A stretch of 64,000 bases of DNA from Photobacterium aphoticum (GCF_001029435.1 NZ_LDOV01000017.1:154163-218162), one strand, 5' to 3'; numbered from the stretch's first letter, positions 29,415 to 37,952 are shown. Program-made: numbers and translations. The notes: generated by a model from the sequence alone, not told the origin.

Positions 29415-30617
29415 TTAGATGTTTTCTACGTCGAACTCAACAGCCGGGTTCACGTCTGCGTCGTAGTCGACAGTCGCGATACCGAAACCGAACAGTTTCA
29501 GAAACTCATCTTTGTACTGCTGGTAATCAGCCACGTCGAACAGGTTCTCGTTCGTCACGTTTGGCCATAGCTCACGACAGTGCTTCTGAATGTCTTCACG
29601 CAATTCCCAGTCATCCAGACGTAGGCGGTTTTCGCTGTCGACTTCTGCTGCGCTGCCATCTGCTTTGTACAGACGCTGCGTGAACATACGGTAGATCTGC
29701 TCCATACAGCCTTCGTGAACGCCTTCTTCGCGCATCTTCTTGAAGACCATCGCGATGTATAGCGGCATCACTGGGATCGCAGAACTCGCTTGGGTTACCA
29801 CCGATTTCAGTACTGCTACGTTTGCAGAACCGCCGGTTGCAGACAGCTTGCTGTTCAGCTCTGTCGCTGCACGGTCAAGGTCCATTTTGGCCTTGCCCAG
29901 TGCACCGTGCCAGTAGATTGGCCAAGTGATTTCAGTACCGATGTAGCTGTATGCCACCGTCTTACAACCGTCAGCCAGTACACCTGCGTCAGACAGGGCA
30001 TTGATCCACAATTCCCAATCCTGACCACCCATTACCGTCACAGTGTCTTGTACTTCTTGCTCTGTTGCAGGCTCAATGCTTGCTTCAATCAGTACGTCTT
30101 TGTTGGTATCAACCGCTGTCGCCGTGTAGGTTTCACCCATCGGCTTCAGTGTTGAACGTACCACTTCACCGGTCTCTGGCATTTTACGCACAGGAGAAGC
30201 CAGTGAGTACACCACCATATCAATCTGACCAAGATCGGCCTTGATCAAATCGATCACTTTCTGTTTTGCTTCGTGAGAGAACGCATCACCATTCAGGCTC
30301 TTGGAATACAGACCTTCTTCTTTAGCAAACTTGTCGAATGCGGCAGAGTTGTACCAGCCTGCTGTACCCGGCTTCTTCTCTGTACCTGGTTTTTCAAAGA
30401 AAACACCAATGGTTGCTGCGCCGCCACCGAAAGCCGCTGCAATACGAGATGACAAACCGTAACCACTTGATGAACCTACCACCAATACACGCTTAGGTGC
30501 ATTAGCAATTGGGCCTTGCGCCTTGGTATAAGCGATTTGCTCTTTAACGTTTTCTTCACAACCCACAGGATGCGTCGTTGTACAAATAAATCCACGAATT
30601 TTAGGTTTGATGATCAT
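29415..30617 (-). CDS. fabV: enoyl-ACP/trans-2-enoyl-CoA reductase, FabV
   Basis: 400 aa NADH-dependent reductase for the last step of fatty acid elongation; FabV enzymes resist triclosan. The catalytic Y-x8-K is Y235 and K244 ([12 protein letters not shown]), identical in spacing to the characterised enzymes. The NAD-binding [17 protein letters not shown] is present. I start at the ATG at 30617 with AGGGA upstream (a TTG 6 nt earlier is open but unlikely). FabV lies next to beta-oxidation gene fadE and its regulator psrA. Confidence 0.95.
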   Translation of the reverse strand: MIIKPKIRGFICTTTHPVGCEENVKEQIAYTKAQGPIANAPKRVLVVGSSSGYGLSSRIAAAFGGGAATIGVFFEKPGTEKKPGTAGWYNSAAFDKFAKEEGLYSKSLNGDAFSHEAKQKVIDLIKADLGQIDMVVYSLASPVRKMPETGEVVRSTLKPMGETYTATAVDTNKDVLIEASIEPATEQEVQDTVTVMGGQDWELWINALSDAGVLADGCKTVAYSYIGTEITWPIYWHGALGKAKMDLDRAATELNSKLSATGGSANVAVLKSVVTQASSAIPVMPLYIAMVFKKMREEGVHEGCMEQIYRMFTQRLYKADGSAAEVDSENRLRLDDWELREDIQKHCRELWPNVTNENLFDVADYQQYKDEFLKLFGFGIATVDYDADVNPAVEFDVENI

Positions 30618-30722
30618 TTTCAACTTCCCTTACACAATTAGCAGTAGGATAAAAGGTAAATGACAAGTTCGCATTAATTTTATGAGCGAAAACGCTAAAT
30701 TGGGCAGTGGTTGGAGGTGTTC

Positions 30723-30736
30723 GCACGTGAACGTGC
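30723..30736. promoter_or_regulatory. GCACGT-GA-ACGTGC inverted repeat upstream of fabV
   Basis: A 6-bp perfect inverted repeat with 2-nt centre about 105 nt before the fabV start. Possible operator; identity unknown. Confidence 0.3.
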
Positions 30737-30747
30737 TGAATTTTGCG

Positions 30748-30777
30748 CAAAAAAAGTGCCACGCGATTGCGTGGCAC
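30748..30777 (-). terminator. intrinsic terminator of psrA-fadE
   Basis: GTGCCACGC and GCGTGGCAC form a 9-bp stem around GATT; the minus strand continues into TTTTTTT. Confidence 0.93.
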
Positions 30778-30814
30778 ATGGGAGACACCAGGTTATTATT
30801 CTGCGACTTGCGTC

Positions 30815-33109
30815 TTAGGCAGCTTTTCCCGGTTGTAGGCCGCCTTTTTTAAATTTGTCTGCAGCAAAATGATCCACTTGAATCGCTTGCTGTCTGAGTT
30901 GCTCTGCATTGTGTATCTTATCCGCCTCGCCTTCTGTGACGATCCCCACACTCAAGGCGATTTGTAATTTTTCTGTTAATGAAACCTTGCGCGGGATCTC
31001 ACCCCTCTTGATCGCTTCGGCCAATTTTGTCTCAATCTCTTTGACATCATGCAGCGCAATAAACGCTCGCTCCATAATCCCGACCGGATCCGAGGCCGCT
31101 TCTCCCACGTAACACAAGTGCGACAAACGATCTCGTTGCGCCCCCGGCACTATCAAGGTTTTCGCCACAGCCAACGTCAAGGTATCGTTCGGGGCAGCAT
31201 AATGCATCCCTAATGGGAACAGCAGACTGCGCAGCGTCAAGCCCACACCCTTGCGCGGGAAATTAGCAAAAATGCCGTCAAATGCCTCGGCACACTGGTG
31301 CAAACAATACTGCACGCCGTAGTTCACCAAGGGTAAATCTTCAGCCAAACGTCCTTCGTCTTCATAGCGTTTGAGCACCGCCGACGCCAGATACAAATGA
31401 CTGAGCACATCTCCCAAGCGGGCAGATAACATTTCATGGCGTTTAAGCGCTCCCCCCAACGTCAGCATGGACACATCCGCCGCCACCGCCAAGGCTCGGC
31501 TCATTCGGCCTAGCTGACGATAATGCCCGGCCGTTTCCCCACTGACCGGGGCGCGATTAAAGCGCGAACGGGTGAAGGCATTCAGGAAAGATTTGGCACT
31601 GTTACCGACCGCAAAGCGCACGTGTTTCGCCAGCAGGCGGTCAAAATCTTCCGCCCCTTTTACTGTATCCGGATCGCTGGCGGCGGCCATTTCCTGCAAC
31701 ACATAAGGGTGACAACGCGTCGCACCTTGGCCGAAAATCATCAGGTTTCGGGTCAGGATATTCGCCCCTTCCACCGTAATGGCCACAGGCATCCCAAAGT
31801 AATGATGCCCAAGATAGTTCATAGGCCCGAGCTGGATAGCGCGTCCTGCATGAACATCCATCGCGTCATTGAGCAAGCGGCGGGCGATTTCTGTCATGTG
31901 ATATTTGGCAATCGCGGTAACGATGCCCGGGGTTTCCCCCATATCCAATGAGGTCGTAGTCAGCGTCCGTGCCGCTTCAAGCATGTAGGTTTGCCCGGCT
32001 ATGCGGCCAATAGGTTCCGCGACCCCTTCAAATTTCCCGATCGACATACCAAATTGTTTACGCACGGCGGCATACGCGCCGGTGGTCCGTGCCGCAAGAT
32101 GGCCCACTGCCGTCCCTAGTGCCGGCAGCGAAATGCCTCGCCCGGCTGACAGACATTCCACCAGCATACGCCAGCCTCGACCGACATAATCTTGCCCGCC
32201 GATCACCCAATCCATCGGGATGAACACGTCCTGACCACGCGTTGGCCCGTTCATAAAGGCCAGATTGAGCGGGTCATGACGCTCACCCAGCTCCACACCC
32301 TCGTGATCAGCCGGGATCAAGGCACAGGTAATGCCGATATCTTCCTTGCTCTCAACACCTTCCTCTTCACTGAGTAAACCGTCGGGATCATACAATTTGA
32401 ATGCCAGCCCCAGCACACTCGCCACTGGCGCTAGCGTGATGTAGCGTTTATTCCAACTGACACGGATCCCCAACACGTTCTGCCCTTGGTATTCGCCATA
32501 ACAGACGACGCCCTTATCCGGGATCCCCCCGGCATCGGAACCCGCTTCCGGCCCGGTTAAGGCAAAACACGGAATGTCTTTCCCTTCGGCCAGGCGTGGC
32601 AGCCAATAGTCTTTTTGATCTTTCGTGCCGTAATGCGTGAGCAGTTCTCCCGGCCCTAAGGAATTGGGCACCATCACACACACCGCCGCACTCAAGCTTT
32701 TCGTGGCAATACGCGCCACAATGGTCGAGTTAGCATGGGCGGAAAAATTCAAGCCACCGTACTCTTCGCCGATGATCAGTGAAAAGAATTTTTCTTTGCG
32801 CAGAAACGCCCACACCGCTGGCGGCAGATCTTTGTCTTCTTGTACGATTTGATAGTCATCCAACATATCCAGCAACGTCATGAGCTGGTTGTCGATAAAG
32901 GCTTGTTCCTTTGCCGTGAGCGTCGGTTGCGGATAGGTCAGCAAGGTATTCCAGTTGGGCGCCCCGCTAAACAATTCACCGTCCCACCATACACTGCCGG
33001 CTTCCATCGCCTCGCGCTCTGTCTCAGACAACGGCGGCAGCACTTGCTTGAACACCTTAAAGGCGGGATCACTGAGGTAACGCTTTCTAAGATCGGTCAG
33101 CATACTCAT
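30815..33109 (-). CDS. fadE: acyl-CoA dehydrogenase, FadE type
   Basis: 764 aa FAD enzyme for the first step of beta-oxidation. It is of the long bacterial FadE class, with the acyl-CoA dehydrogenase core (CFALTGPEAGSDAGGIPD; ISLPALGTAVGHLAARTTGAY) followed by a large C-terminal domain. It is about 50 residues shorter than E. coli FadE because the hydrophobic N-terminal segment is missing, so it is probably soluble or peripherally bound. Start ATG at 33109 has AAAGGA upstream. It is 68 nt downstream of psrA and should be co-transcribed, giving a fatty-acid-responsive unit. Confidence 0.93.
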   Translation of the reverse strand: MSMLTDLRKRYLSDPAFKVFKQVLPPLSETEREAMEAGSVWWDGELFSGAPNWNTLLTYPQPTLTAKEQAFIDNQLMTLLDMLDDYQIVQEDKDLPPAVWAFLRKEKFFSLIIGEEYGGLNFSAHANSTIVARIATKSLSAAVCVMVPNSLGPGELLTHYGTKDQKDYWLPRLAEGKDIPCFALTGPEAGSDAGGIPDKGVVCYGEYQGQNVLGIRVSWNKRYITLAPVASVLGLAFKLYDPDGLLSEEEGVESKEDIGITCALIPADHEGVELGERHDPLNLAFMNGPTRGQDVFIPMDWVIGGQDYVGRGWRMLVECLSAGRGISLPALGTAVGHLAARTTGAYAAVRKQFGMSIGKFEGVAEPIGRIAGQTYMLEAARTLTTTSLDMGETPGIVTAIAKYHMTEIARRLLNDAMDVHAGRAIQLGPMNYLGHHYFGMPVAITVEGANILTRNLMIFGQGATRCHPYVLQEMAAASDPDTVKGAEDFDRLLAKHVRFAVGNSAKSFLNAFTRSRFNRAPVSGETAGHYRQLGRMSRALAVAADVSMLTLGGALKRHEMLSARLGDVLSHLYLASAVLKRYEDEGRLAEDLPLVNYGVQYCLHQCAEAFDGIFANFPRKGVGLTLRSLLFPLGMHYAAPNDTLTLAVAKTLIVPGAQRDRLSHLCYVGEAASDPVGIMERAFIALHDVKEIETKLAEAIKRGEIPRKVSLTEKLQIALSVGIVTEGEADKIHNAEQLRQQAIQVDHFAADKFKKGGLQPGKAA

Positions 33110-33177
33110 AGTTCAGGTCCTTTCGTCACGACGATTGTTATGGATGACTTGTGCGTCAACGACGCGCTCTTTTCACA

Positions 33178-33840
33178 CTATCCTTCGTGTATCAGCGACA
33201 AGGGCGCATCAATCGGTGCGGCCACGCCTGCGGCGAGATACGGCACAAGACGTTCTATTAAGTCTTCGGGGGTTACATGTTGGGCGAAATCGTTATTGGC
33301 TATTTCGCACAATGCGGTAGAAGAAGCCATGGTGAACACCGAGGCGCCTAAGGTGAAATGCAATCGCCAAAACAAGGTTTCGGGATCCAAGGATGGGTTG
33401 GCACGGCGTATCGCGGTGGTGAACTGCGCCAGTACATCGTCATAGCGCGTCACAATGAACCAGCGCAAATGCCCTTGCACATCGGTGTACCCACGGCCAA
33501 TCAATGACATGAAGATAGTGGCACCATTGGGACGAAAGCCATTGAGTGATAATAACGGTGCCTTAATGCAACGAAACACATCTTCCATACAGAAATCGTC
33601 TCGGGTCAGCAGTACGCGTAATTCATCTTGCAGCGCTGGCATAAACGATTCTAAATATCGCCCCAGTACCGCGCGCACTAAGGTTTTTTTATCACCGTAG
33701 TGATAATTCACTGACGCCAGATTCACCCCGGCTTTGCTGGTAATTGTGCGTAACGAGGTATCGTTAAATCCTTGCTCAGCGAACAGCAACTCTGCGGCAT
33801 CCAAAATGCGGGCTTTGGTTTCTCCCTTTCCTCCAGCCAT
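33178..33840 (-). CDS. psrA: TetR-family regulator PsrA
   Basis: 220 aa. N-terminal TetR helix-turn-helix (residues about 8-55: ILDAAELLFAEQGFNDTSLRTI, then NYHYGDKKTLV). The C-terminal ligand domain resembles PsrA of Pseudomonas, Shewanella and Vibrio, which binds long-chain acyl-CoA or fatty acids and represses fadE-type genes. Start is ATG at 33840 with AGGTG upstream; a TTG two codons earlier is open. A palindrome fitting the PsrA box lies 16-31 nt before the start codon, so autoregulation together with fadE is likely. Confidence 0.88.
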   Translation of the reverse strand: MAGGKGETKARILDAAELLFAEQGFNDTSLRTITSKAGVNLASVNYHYGDKKTLVRAVLGRYLESFMPALQDELRVLLTRDDFCMEDVFRCIKAPLLSLNGFRPNGATIFMSLIGRGYTDVQGHLRWFIVTRYDDVLAQFTTAIRRANPSLDPETLFWRLHFTLGASVFTMASSTALCEIANNDFAQHVTPEDLIERLVPYLAAGVAAPIDAPLSLIHEG

Positions 33841-33855
33841 ATTCAATCACCTGTA

Positions 33856-33871
33856 TTAAACGCTTGTTTAA
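33856..33871. promoter_or_regulatory. PsrA operator upstream of psrA
   Basis: TTAAAC-GCTT-GTTTAA: inverted repeat with a 4-nt centre, containing the AAAC-N(2-4)-GTTT core described for PsrA. It directly precedes psrA-fadE. Confidence 0.7.
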
Positions 33872-33932
33872 ACCTTACACAAGCACCACACAATTAACAA
33901 GTGATAAACAACTTTTTAACCACATGCATTTC

Positions 33933-33974
33933 TCAGCCGGATCTCATGACACTGCATTGAGAATGGTCGGCTGA
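33933..33974. repeat. nested inverted repeats upstream of the sRNA cluster
   Basis: TCAGCCG (33933-33939) pairs with CGGCTGA (33968-33974), and inside it TCTCA (33942-33946) pairs with TGAGA (33958-33962). An A-run follows on plus, so it is not a terminator in either direction. Possible operator cluster or structured RNA. Confidence 0.4.
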
Positions 33975-34004
33975 AAAAAAATTCGAGAAAAAGGAAAAAA
34001 AGTG

Positions 34005-34033
34005 GGAACCAAGAGAAAAAGCGCGGGTCATAA
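34005..34033 (+). promoter_or_regulatory. sigma-E type promoter of the RybB-like RNA
   Basis: -35 GGAACCA (34005-34011) and -10 TCATAA (34028-34033) with a 16-nt spacer fit the sigma-E pattern (GGAACTT, about 16 nt, TCAAA/TCTAA). The same layout recurs at 34312 and 35466. Confidence 0.7.
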
Positions 34034-34038
34034 CTAGT

Positions 34039-34102
34039 GCCACTGCTTTTTCTTAGAAGATATTCTTCGAAGCCCGTCCCCTCATGGAGATGGGTTTTCT
34101 TT
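34039..34102 (+). ncRNA. RybB-like sigma-E dependent small RNA
   Basis: The predicted transcript begins with GCCACTGCTTTTTCTT, 6 nt after the -10 box. E. coli RybB begins GCCACTGCTTTTCTTT, and this 5' end is its porin-targeting seed. Next come a small hairpin (GAAGA-TAT-TCTTC, 34056-34068) and an intrinsic terminator (CCCGTC-C-CC with GG-A-GATGGG, 34073-34094) followed by TTTTCTTT. At about 64 nt it is slightly shorter than RybB (about 80 nt). RybB-type RNAs repress outer-membrane protein mRNAs with Hfq. The call rests on seed, promoter and terminator; the body is not conserved. Confidence 0.72.
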
Positions 34103-34311
34103 CATTTGGGGATCAGAAAAATCATCCCTGTTGAGGTAAAAAGCCAATACGAACGTGTGTCGTCAATGGCCTTCCTGGCACCTTTCCGGCGGATAACGAT
34201 AAGCCTCACCGATGTGCCACATATCCCGTTGCACTTAGCAGAATGAGTAAGAAAAAAATCAGCTTAAAATCATCCATTTAAAAAATATTCACTTTTTTTT
34301 GAATACATATC

Positions 34312-34340
34312 GGAACCAATGCCAATTCCCTCGGTCATAA
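34312..34340 (+). promoter_or_regulatory. sigma-E type promoter of the first VrrA/MicV-like RNA
   Basis: -35 GGAACCA (34312-34318), 16-nt spacer, -10 TCATAA (34335-34340), preceded by CGG as in the other two. Confidence 0.7.
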
Positions 34341-34345
34341 ATAGT

Positions 34346-34487
34346 GACATTAAGATTAAAGAGTTTTTGATTTGTTCGCTGGCCGCCAACACGCATTCTT
34401 ATCTTTAATCGTTTGATGCCACTGCTGCTAAACTCCTAATTGTGTAAATAGAGCTTTGCCCACTGCCAGTCAGTGGGCTTTTTTTTT
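34346..34487 (+). ncRNA. VrrA/MicV-like sigma-E dependent small RNA, copy 1
   Basis: About 142 nt from the predicted start to the end of the T-run; VrrA of V. cholerae is about 140 nt. The 5' part is a stem-loop (GATTAAAGA 34354-34362 with TCTTTAATC 34402-34410) with a variable loop. It is followed by a 33-nt region (34413-34445) identical to copy 2 that contains the RybB-type seed GCCACTGC and an anti-Shine-Dalgarno element AAACTCCTAATT. The end is a strong terminator (GCCCACTG/CAGTGGGC plus nine T). Hairpin, single-stranded seed, terminator is the plan of Hfq-dependent VrrA and MicV. Exact name is uncertain. Confidence 0.75.
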
Positions 34488-34489
34488 GC

Positions 34490-34841
34490 CTGTTACTCAC
34501 TTGCCTGTTATTCAGCGCGTTAACCACGTGTGCAGGCCTATCACAGCTATCCCTTTCCTACATACCTTTTCCTGCTGTACACGGCTTGTTTACTGAACAC
34601 TGACGCATGGCTCGGCATCGCGTACATACCATCACAAAGCGGAACGTGATATGACACGTAGATATGCAACAAGAAGGATAAGTTATTGGCAGTTTGTCCT
34701 TTTTGCTCTTTACCCGTTTACTTGGCCTACTTACTATTGACACAGTGATCAGCAATCACGAAAAAGATACGCTATCAGCATGATAAATATACCTATTTCA
34801 TGCTTGCCGTTGTTATTCTTCCGTAGAGAGAAAGGGATTAA
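34490..34841 (+). other. upstream region of the DUF3859-type lipoprotein gene
   Basis: About 350 nt with no credible coding frame. TTGACA at 34736-34741 is a possible -35 box, but no clear -10 box follows at 16-18 nt. GGAAC near 34641 lacks a sigma-E -10 partner. Confidence 0.3.
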
Positions 34842-35324
34842 ATGGACTTTAAAAAAATCTATATGGTCTGTATGGTTGCAGCCCTAGCTGGATGTGCAAC
34901 GCCACCAAAAACACACATGACCCTTGCTGAAAAAGGCCAATATGTTGCGAACACGGACAGTGCAACAGAAATCGCCGGCCTGCCTTCTGATAAGCTTGCC
35001 GTCATTTCAAACATTGCCTTTATTGATGAATCCAACATCGTCCCTGCCGTTAAAGGCACACGTTTTGGCCTTAGCTATGATGTGACCGGTGAAGATACCC
35101 AAGTGATCCACCAAATCACCTTCCCACCAATGACGGATCCAACAACGGGCAAAACGGTTGAATCCATTACTTACAATCAGGCCATCACAACCGGTAATAC
35201 CTTCTTTGGTTACTACCTGTCTGAAGACTGGGAAGTGGTCCCTGGAAAATGGACGTTCTCTGTCATCATGGATGACGATGTTGTGCTGACGGAAGAATTT
35301 ACCCTCGAAAAACCGGTATATTGA
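34842..35324 (+). CDS. small lipoprotein with a DUF3859-like domain
   Basis: 160 aa. Signal peptide with lipobox LAGC, acylated C18. The rest matches what I remember of DUF3859: a beta-rich domain with TRFGLSYDV, a FPPMTDPTTGK segment and the conserved ending WEVVPGKWTFSV. Function of the domain is unknown. AGAGAAAGGG precedes the ATG. The gene sits exactly between two sibling sigma-E type sRNA genes, each its own transcription unit, and ends with its own terminator, so it is a neighbour and not a host of the RNAs. Confidence 0.8.
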   Translation: MDFKKIYMVCMVAALAGCATPPKTHMTLAEKGQYVANTDSATEIAGLPSDKLAVISNIAFIDESNIVPAVKGTRFGLSYDVTGEDTQVIHQITFPPMTDPTTGKTVESITYNQAITTGNTFFGYYLSEDWEVVPGKWTFSVIMDDDVVLTEEFTLEKPVY

Positions 35325-35364
35325 TCGGCACGTACACACATTCAGCAGCACACTGCCCCTGATA

Positions 35365-35396
35365 AAAACGGCCTAATGCATGGGCCGTTTTATTTT
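35365..35396 (+). terminator. intrinsic terminator of the DUF3859-type gene
   Basis: AAAACGGCC (35365-35373) and GGCCGTTTT (35383-35391), then ATTTT. Confidence 0.9.
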
Positions 35397-35465
35397 CAGC
35401 CAAACACAGCCCGCCTCTTCAACATCAGCCTGAACGAAAAAAATTAAAAAAAATGCACATTCGTG

Positions 35466-35494
35466 TGAACTTTGCCGAAAAGCCTTGGTCATAC
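35466..35494 (+). promoter_or_regulatory. sigma-E type promoter of the second VrrA/MicV-like RNA
   Basis: -35 TGAACTT (35466-35472), 16-nt spacer, -10 TCATAC (35489-35494) preceded by TTGG. Spacer and flanks align without gaps to the promoter at 34312. Confidence 0.68.
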
Positions 35495-35499
35495 TAATA

Positions 35500-35632
35500 A
35501 CATTTCAAATTAAAGAACGTTTCAACATGATGTTTATCATGCTTCACCTTCTTTAATTATTGATGCCACTGCTGCTAAACTCCTAATTGTGTTTATTTTT
35601 CATCCCGCTGTTCTGACAGCGGGATTTTTTTT
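35500..35632 (+). ncRNA. VrrA/MicV-like sigma-E dependent small RNA, copy 2
   Basis: About 133 nt. The 5' stem is AATTAAAGAA (35508-35517) with TTCTTTAATT (35549-35558); inside it CATGAT-GTTT-ATCATG forms a second hairpin. The seed region 35560-35592 is identical over 33 nt to copy 1, including GCCACTGC and AAACTCCTAATT. The terminator ATCCCGCTG/CAGCGGGAT with eight T closes the RNA. 5' loops and terminators of the copies differ while stem, seed and promoter are kept, the pattern of an old duplication under selection for the seed. Confidence 0.75.
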
Positions 35633-35683
35633 ATGTGTCACAAGCCTATGTATAAATAAACCAACAATACACGCAGTTATTGT

Positions 35684-36550
35684 CTATATTTCTGGCGGTA
35701 ACGACATTAAATGAGGATTTAACAGCGTCAGCCCTAATAATTCGCAGGTTCGACCCGCATCGATCACTTTCGCATCACGCTGTTGGATCTCTGCCGTACT
35801 GTCTGGCGCAAAATCCGGCAATGGCAATCCTGCTTGATTCGCCATCGCGCAATAATAGGCAGAACGCGACGGGTGATCATGCGCAGCCAGATGCAAAATA
35901 TGCCCTCCCCATCCCTGTTGACCCAACGTAATGATTCGTCTGATTGCCGCAATACAGTCCGCCTGATGGATCAGATTCACCGGATCGCCGCCATGAGGGA
36001 TAGCTTTGCGTCCTGACAGGAAACGTACCGGGTGACGTCCCGGGCCAATCAGCCCTGACAAACGCAACACCACTGCATTGTCTCCCCACATCTGTAACAC
36101 AAGCTGCTCCATGTCTGCATGTGCCTGACCGGACGCGGTTTCAGGTTGCACTGGCGTATCTTCATACACGGTACCTTTCGCATTGCCATACACCACCGTT
36201 GTGCTGATAAAAATCACCCGCTGAGTGCCGCACTGCTGAGCGACATCCAGTAACTGGCTGACATTTTGCTGCCACGCATCGACAGATCCTGGCTGACGAC
36301 CGGGAGGCACATTCACCACCAACACGTCGGTGGCAAAAAAATCGCGAACGGCCTGACTCGGTGAAACTACGTCATTCGGTAAGCACAAAGGAATCCCATT
36401 CACACCGATGGCCGACAACGCCTCTGCCGCTGCCACGGTCTGACGACTGCCCCACACCTGCGCCCCTAATTGCACCAGATGATCCGCTAAGGGATACCCT
36501 AACCACCCGCAACCACAGATGCTCACTTTCGTATTATTCCATATATCCAT
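35684..36550 (-). CDS. SDR-family NAD(P)-binding protein (YeeZ-like)
   Basis: 288 aa atypical short-chain dehydrogenase/epimerase. The Rossmann motif is ICGCGWLGYPLA (GxGxxG) near the N-terminus; further SDR features include VIFISTTVVYGNAKG, with the tyrosine of the usual Y-x3-K position but no lysine, so classic catalysis is doubtful. E. coli YeeZ (274 aa) is the closest family I know; its function is unproven. Start ATG at 36550 has GGAGG upstream; an in-frame extension to 36598 lacks support. Confidence 0.8.
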   Translation of the reverse strand: MDIWNNTKVSICGCGWLGYPLADHLVQLGAQVWGSRQTVAAAEALSAIGVNGIPLCLPNDVVSPSQAVRDFFATDVLVVNVPPGRQPGSVDAWQQNVSQLLDVAQQCGTQRVIFISTTVVYGNAKGTVYEDTPVQPETASGQAHADMEQLVLQMWGDNAVVLRLSGLIGPGRHPVRFLSGRKAIPHGGDPVNLIHQADCIAAIRRIITLGQQGWGGHILHLAAHDHPSRSAYYCAMANQAGLPLPDFAPDSTAEIQQRDAKVIDAGRTCELLGLTLLNPHLMSLPPEI

Positions 36551-36869
36551 CTGTCCTCCCGGCCATTTGCAATCAATAAAATGGCGGTAAATAACCACCG
36601 CATTTTTTTCAGCCTGTAAATTAATTCCCTACAACTGAAAATAAACAACAAAATAAGGCCAATATCGCGCTTAAATCTGTCGTTTTACATAATTTTCATT
36701 TCAGTTCTGAAAGGAAAAACTCGATCTTTGTCAAACTATAATAAAAAGACAACGTAATTACCCGTGATTTGCTAGGAGCAGATCGCTGAAAAGTAGTATA
36801 GTTTCATCAAAATGGCGCAATGAGTAAGAAGCAGCCAATAATGAAATTCAGTAACGAGCGGTAACCGCC

Positions 36870-37724
36870 ATGAATACCCTAGAGAAAATTCAAAAGAACC
36901 TTGATAATTTCAGCAAATCAGAGCGTAAAGTCGCTGAGGTCATCCTAGCATCACCTCAAACTGCGATTCACTCAAGCATTGCAACTCTGGCGAAAATGGC
37001 AGACGTCAGTGAGCCAACGGTCAATCGCTTCTGTCGTCGACTCGATACCAAAGGATTTCCTGATTTTAAACTGCACCTGGCGCAGAGCTTGGCCAACGGC
37101 ACGCCGTATGTGAACCGTAACGTCGAAGAAGACGATGGTCCTGATGCCTACACGTCGAAAATCTTTGAATCGACCATGGCATGCTTAGACGTAGCCAAAA
37201 ACAGCCTGGATCCGATGCAGGTGAATCGTGCGGTGGATTTGCTGACACAAGCCAAGAAAATTTCCTTCTTTGGTTTGGGTGCTTCCGCCTCTGTTGCGCA
37301 CGATGCCCAAAACAAATTCTTCCGCTTTAACATTCCGATTGTCTGCTTTGATGACATCGTGATGCAGCGTATGAGCGTGATCAACTGCTCTGACGGTGAT
37401 GTCGTCGTGATGATTTCCCACACCGGCCGCACCAAGAGCCTAGTAGAAGTGGCGCGCATGGCGCGTGAGAACGGGGCGACCGTAATTGGGATCACCGCCA
37501 AAGATTCTCCGCTGGATCGTGAATGCTCCCTGTCGATTTGTCTGGACGTTCCAGAAGACACGGACATTTACATGCCAATGGCCAGCCGTGTGGTCCAGAT
37601 GACCGTTATCGATGTACTGGCCACCGGTTTTACCCTTCGCCGAGGGGCGGGTTTTCGAGAAAACTTAAAACGTGTGAAAGAGTCACTGAAAGACTCCCGC
37701 TTCACGAAAGAAGGCATTTTATAA
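36870..37724 (+). CDS. hexR: HexR, RpiR-family regulator of central carbon metabolism
   Basis: 284 aa. N-terminal RpiR helix-turn-helix ([21 protein letters not shown]) and C-terminal sugar isomerase (SIS) domain with [14 protein letters not shown] and SHTGRTKS. HexR senses 2-keto-3-deoxy-6-phosphogluconate and controls glycolytic and Entner-Doudoroff genes. It precedes pykA, as in E. coli and vibrios, but a terminator separates them. A HexR-like box lies before pykA. Confidence 0.95.
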   Translation: MNTLEKIQKNLDNFSKSERKVAEVILASPQTAIHSSIATLAKMADVSEPTVNRFCRRLDTKGFPDFKLHLAQSLANGTPYVNRNVEEDDGPDAYTSKIFESTMACLDVAKNSLDPMQVNRAVDLLTQAKKISFFGLGASASVAHDAQNKFFRFNIPIVCFDDIVMQRMSVINCSDGDVVVMISHTGRTKSLVEVARMARENGATVIGITAKDSPLDRECSLSICLDVPEDTDIYMPMASRVVQMTVIDVLATGFTLRRGAGFRENLKRVKESLKDSRFTKEGIL

Positions 37725-37730
37725 AAAAGA

Positions 37731-37757
37731 AAGCACGACGCGAGTCGTGCTTTTTTT
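37731..37757 (+). terminator. intrinsic terminator of hexR
   Basis: AAGCACGAC (37731-37739) and GTCGTGCTT (37744-37752) around GCGA, then TTTTT. Confidence 0.93.
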
Positions 37758-37937
37758 ATGTCATCGCAAACCACTACACTTAACACAACACCTCCCGTTT
37801 TCAGCCGGCTTTTCCTGATCAAACAGCGACTGAACAAAAGGTTTTATGGTGGTGTAAAAATTCCTTTATCAAGGCCAGAAAACGGTGTCTTTTTCTTACA
37901 TTTTGTTGATAAAGAACAGCTTCTTCTGGCACGTGAG

Positions 37938-37952
37938 TGTAGTACTATTTCT
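37938..37952. promoter_or_regulatory. candidate HexR operator upstream of pykA
   Basis: TGTAGTACTATTTCT resembles the HexR consensus TGTARTNNNATTACA, with 10 of 12 fixed positions matching. It lies 73 nt before the pykA start codon. HexR regulation of pyk genes is known in related bacteria. Confidence 0.4.

Noticed and set aside
34037..34246. 69-codon ORF over the RybB-like RNA
   Set aside because: Its start lies on the predicted RNA seed, no ribosome binding site is present and the frame crosses the terminator hairpin.
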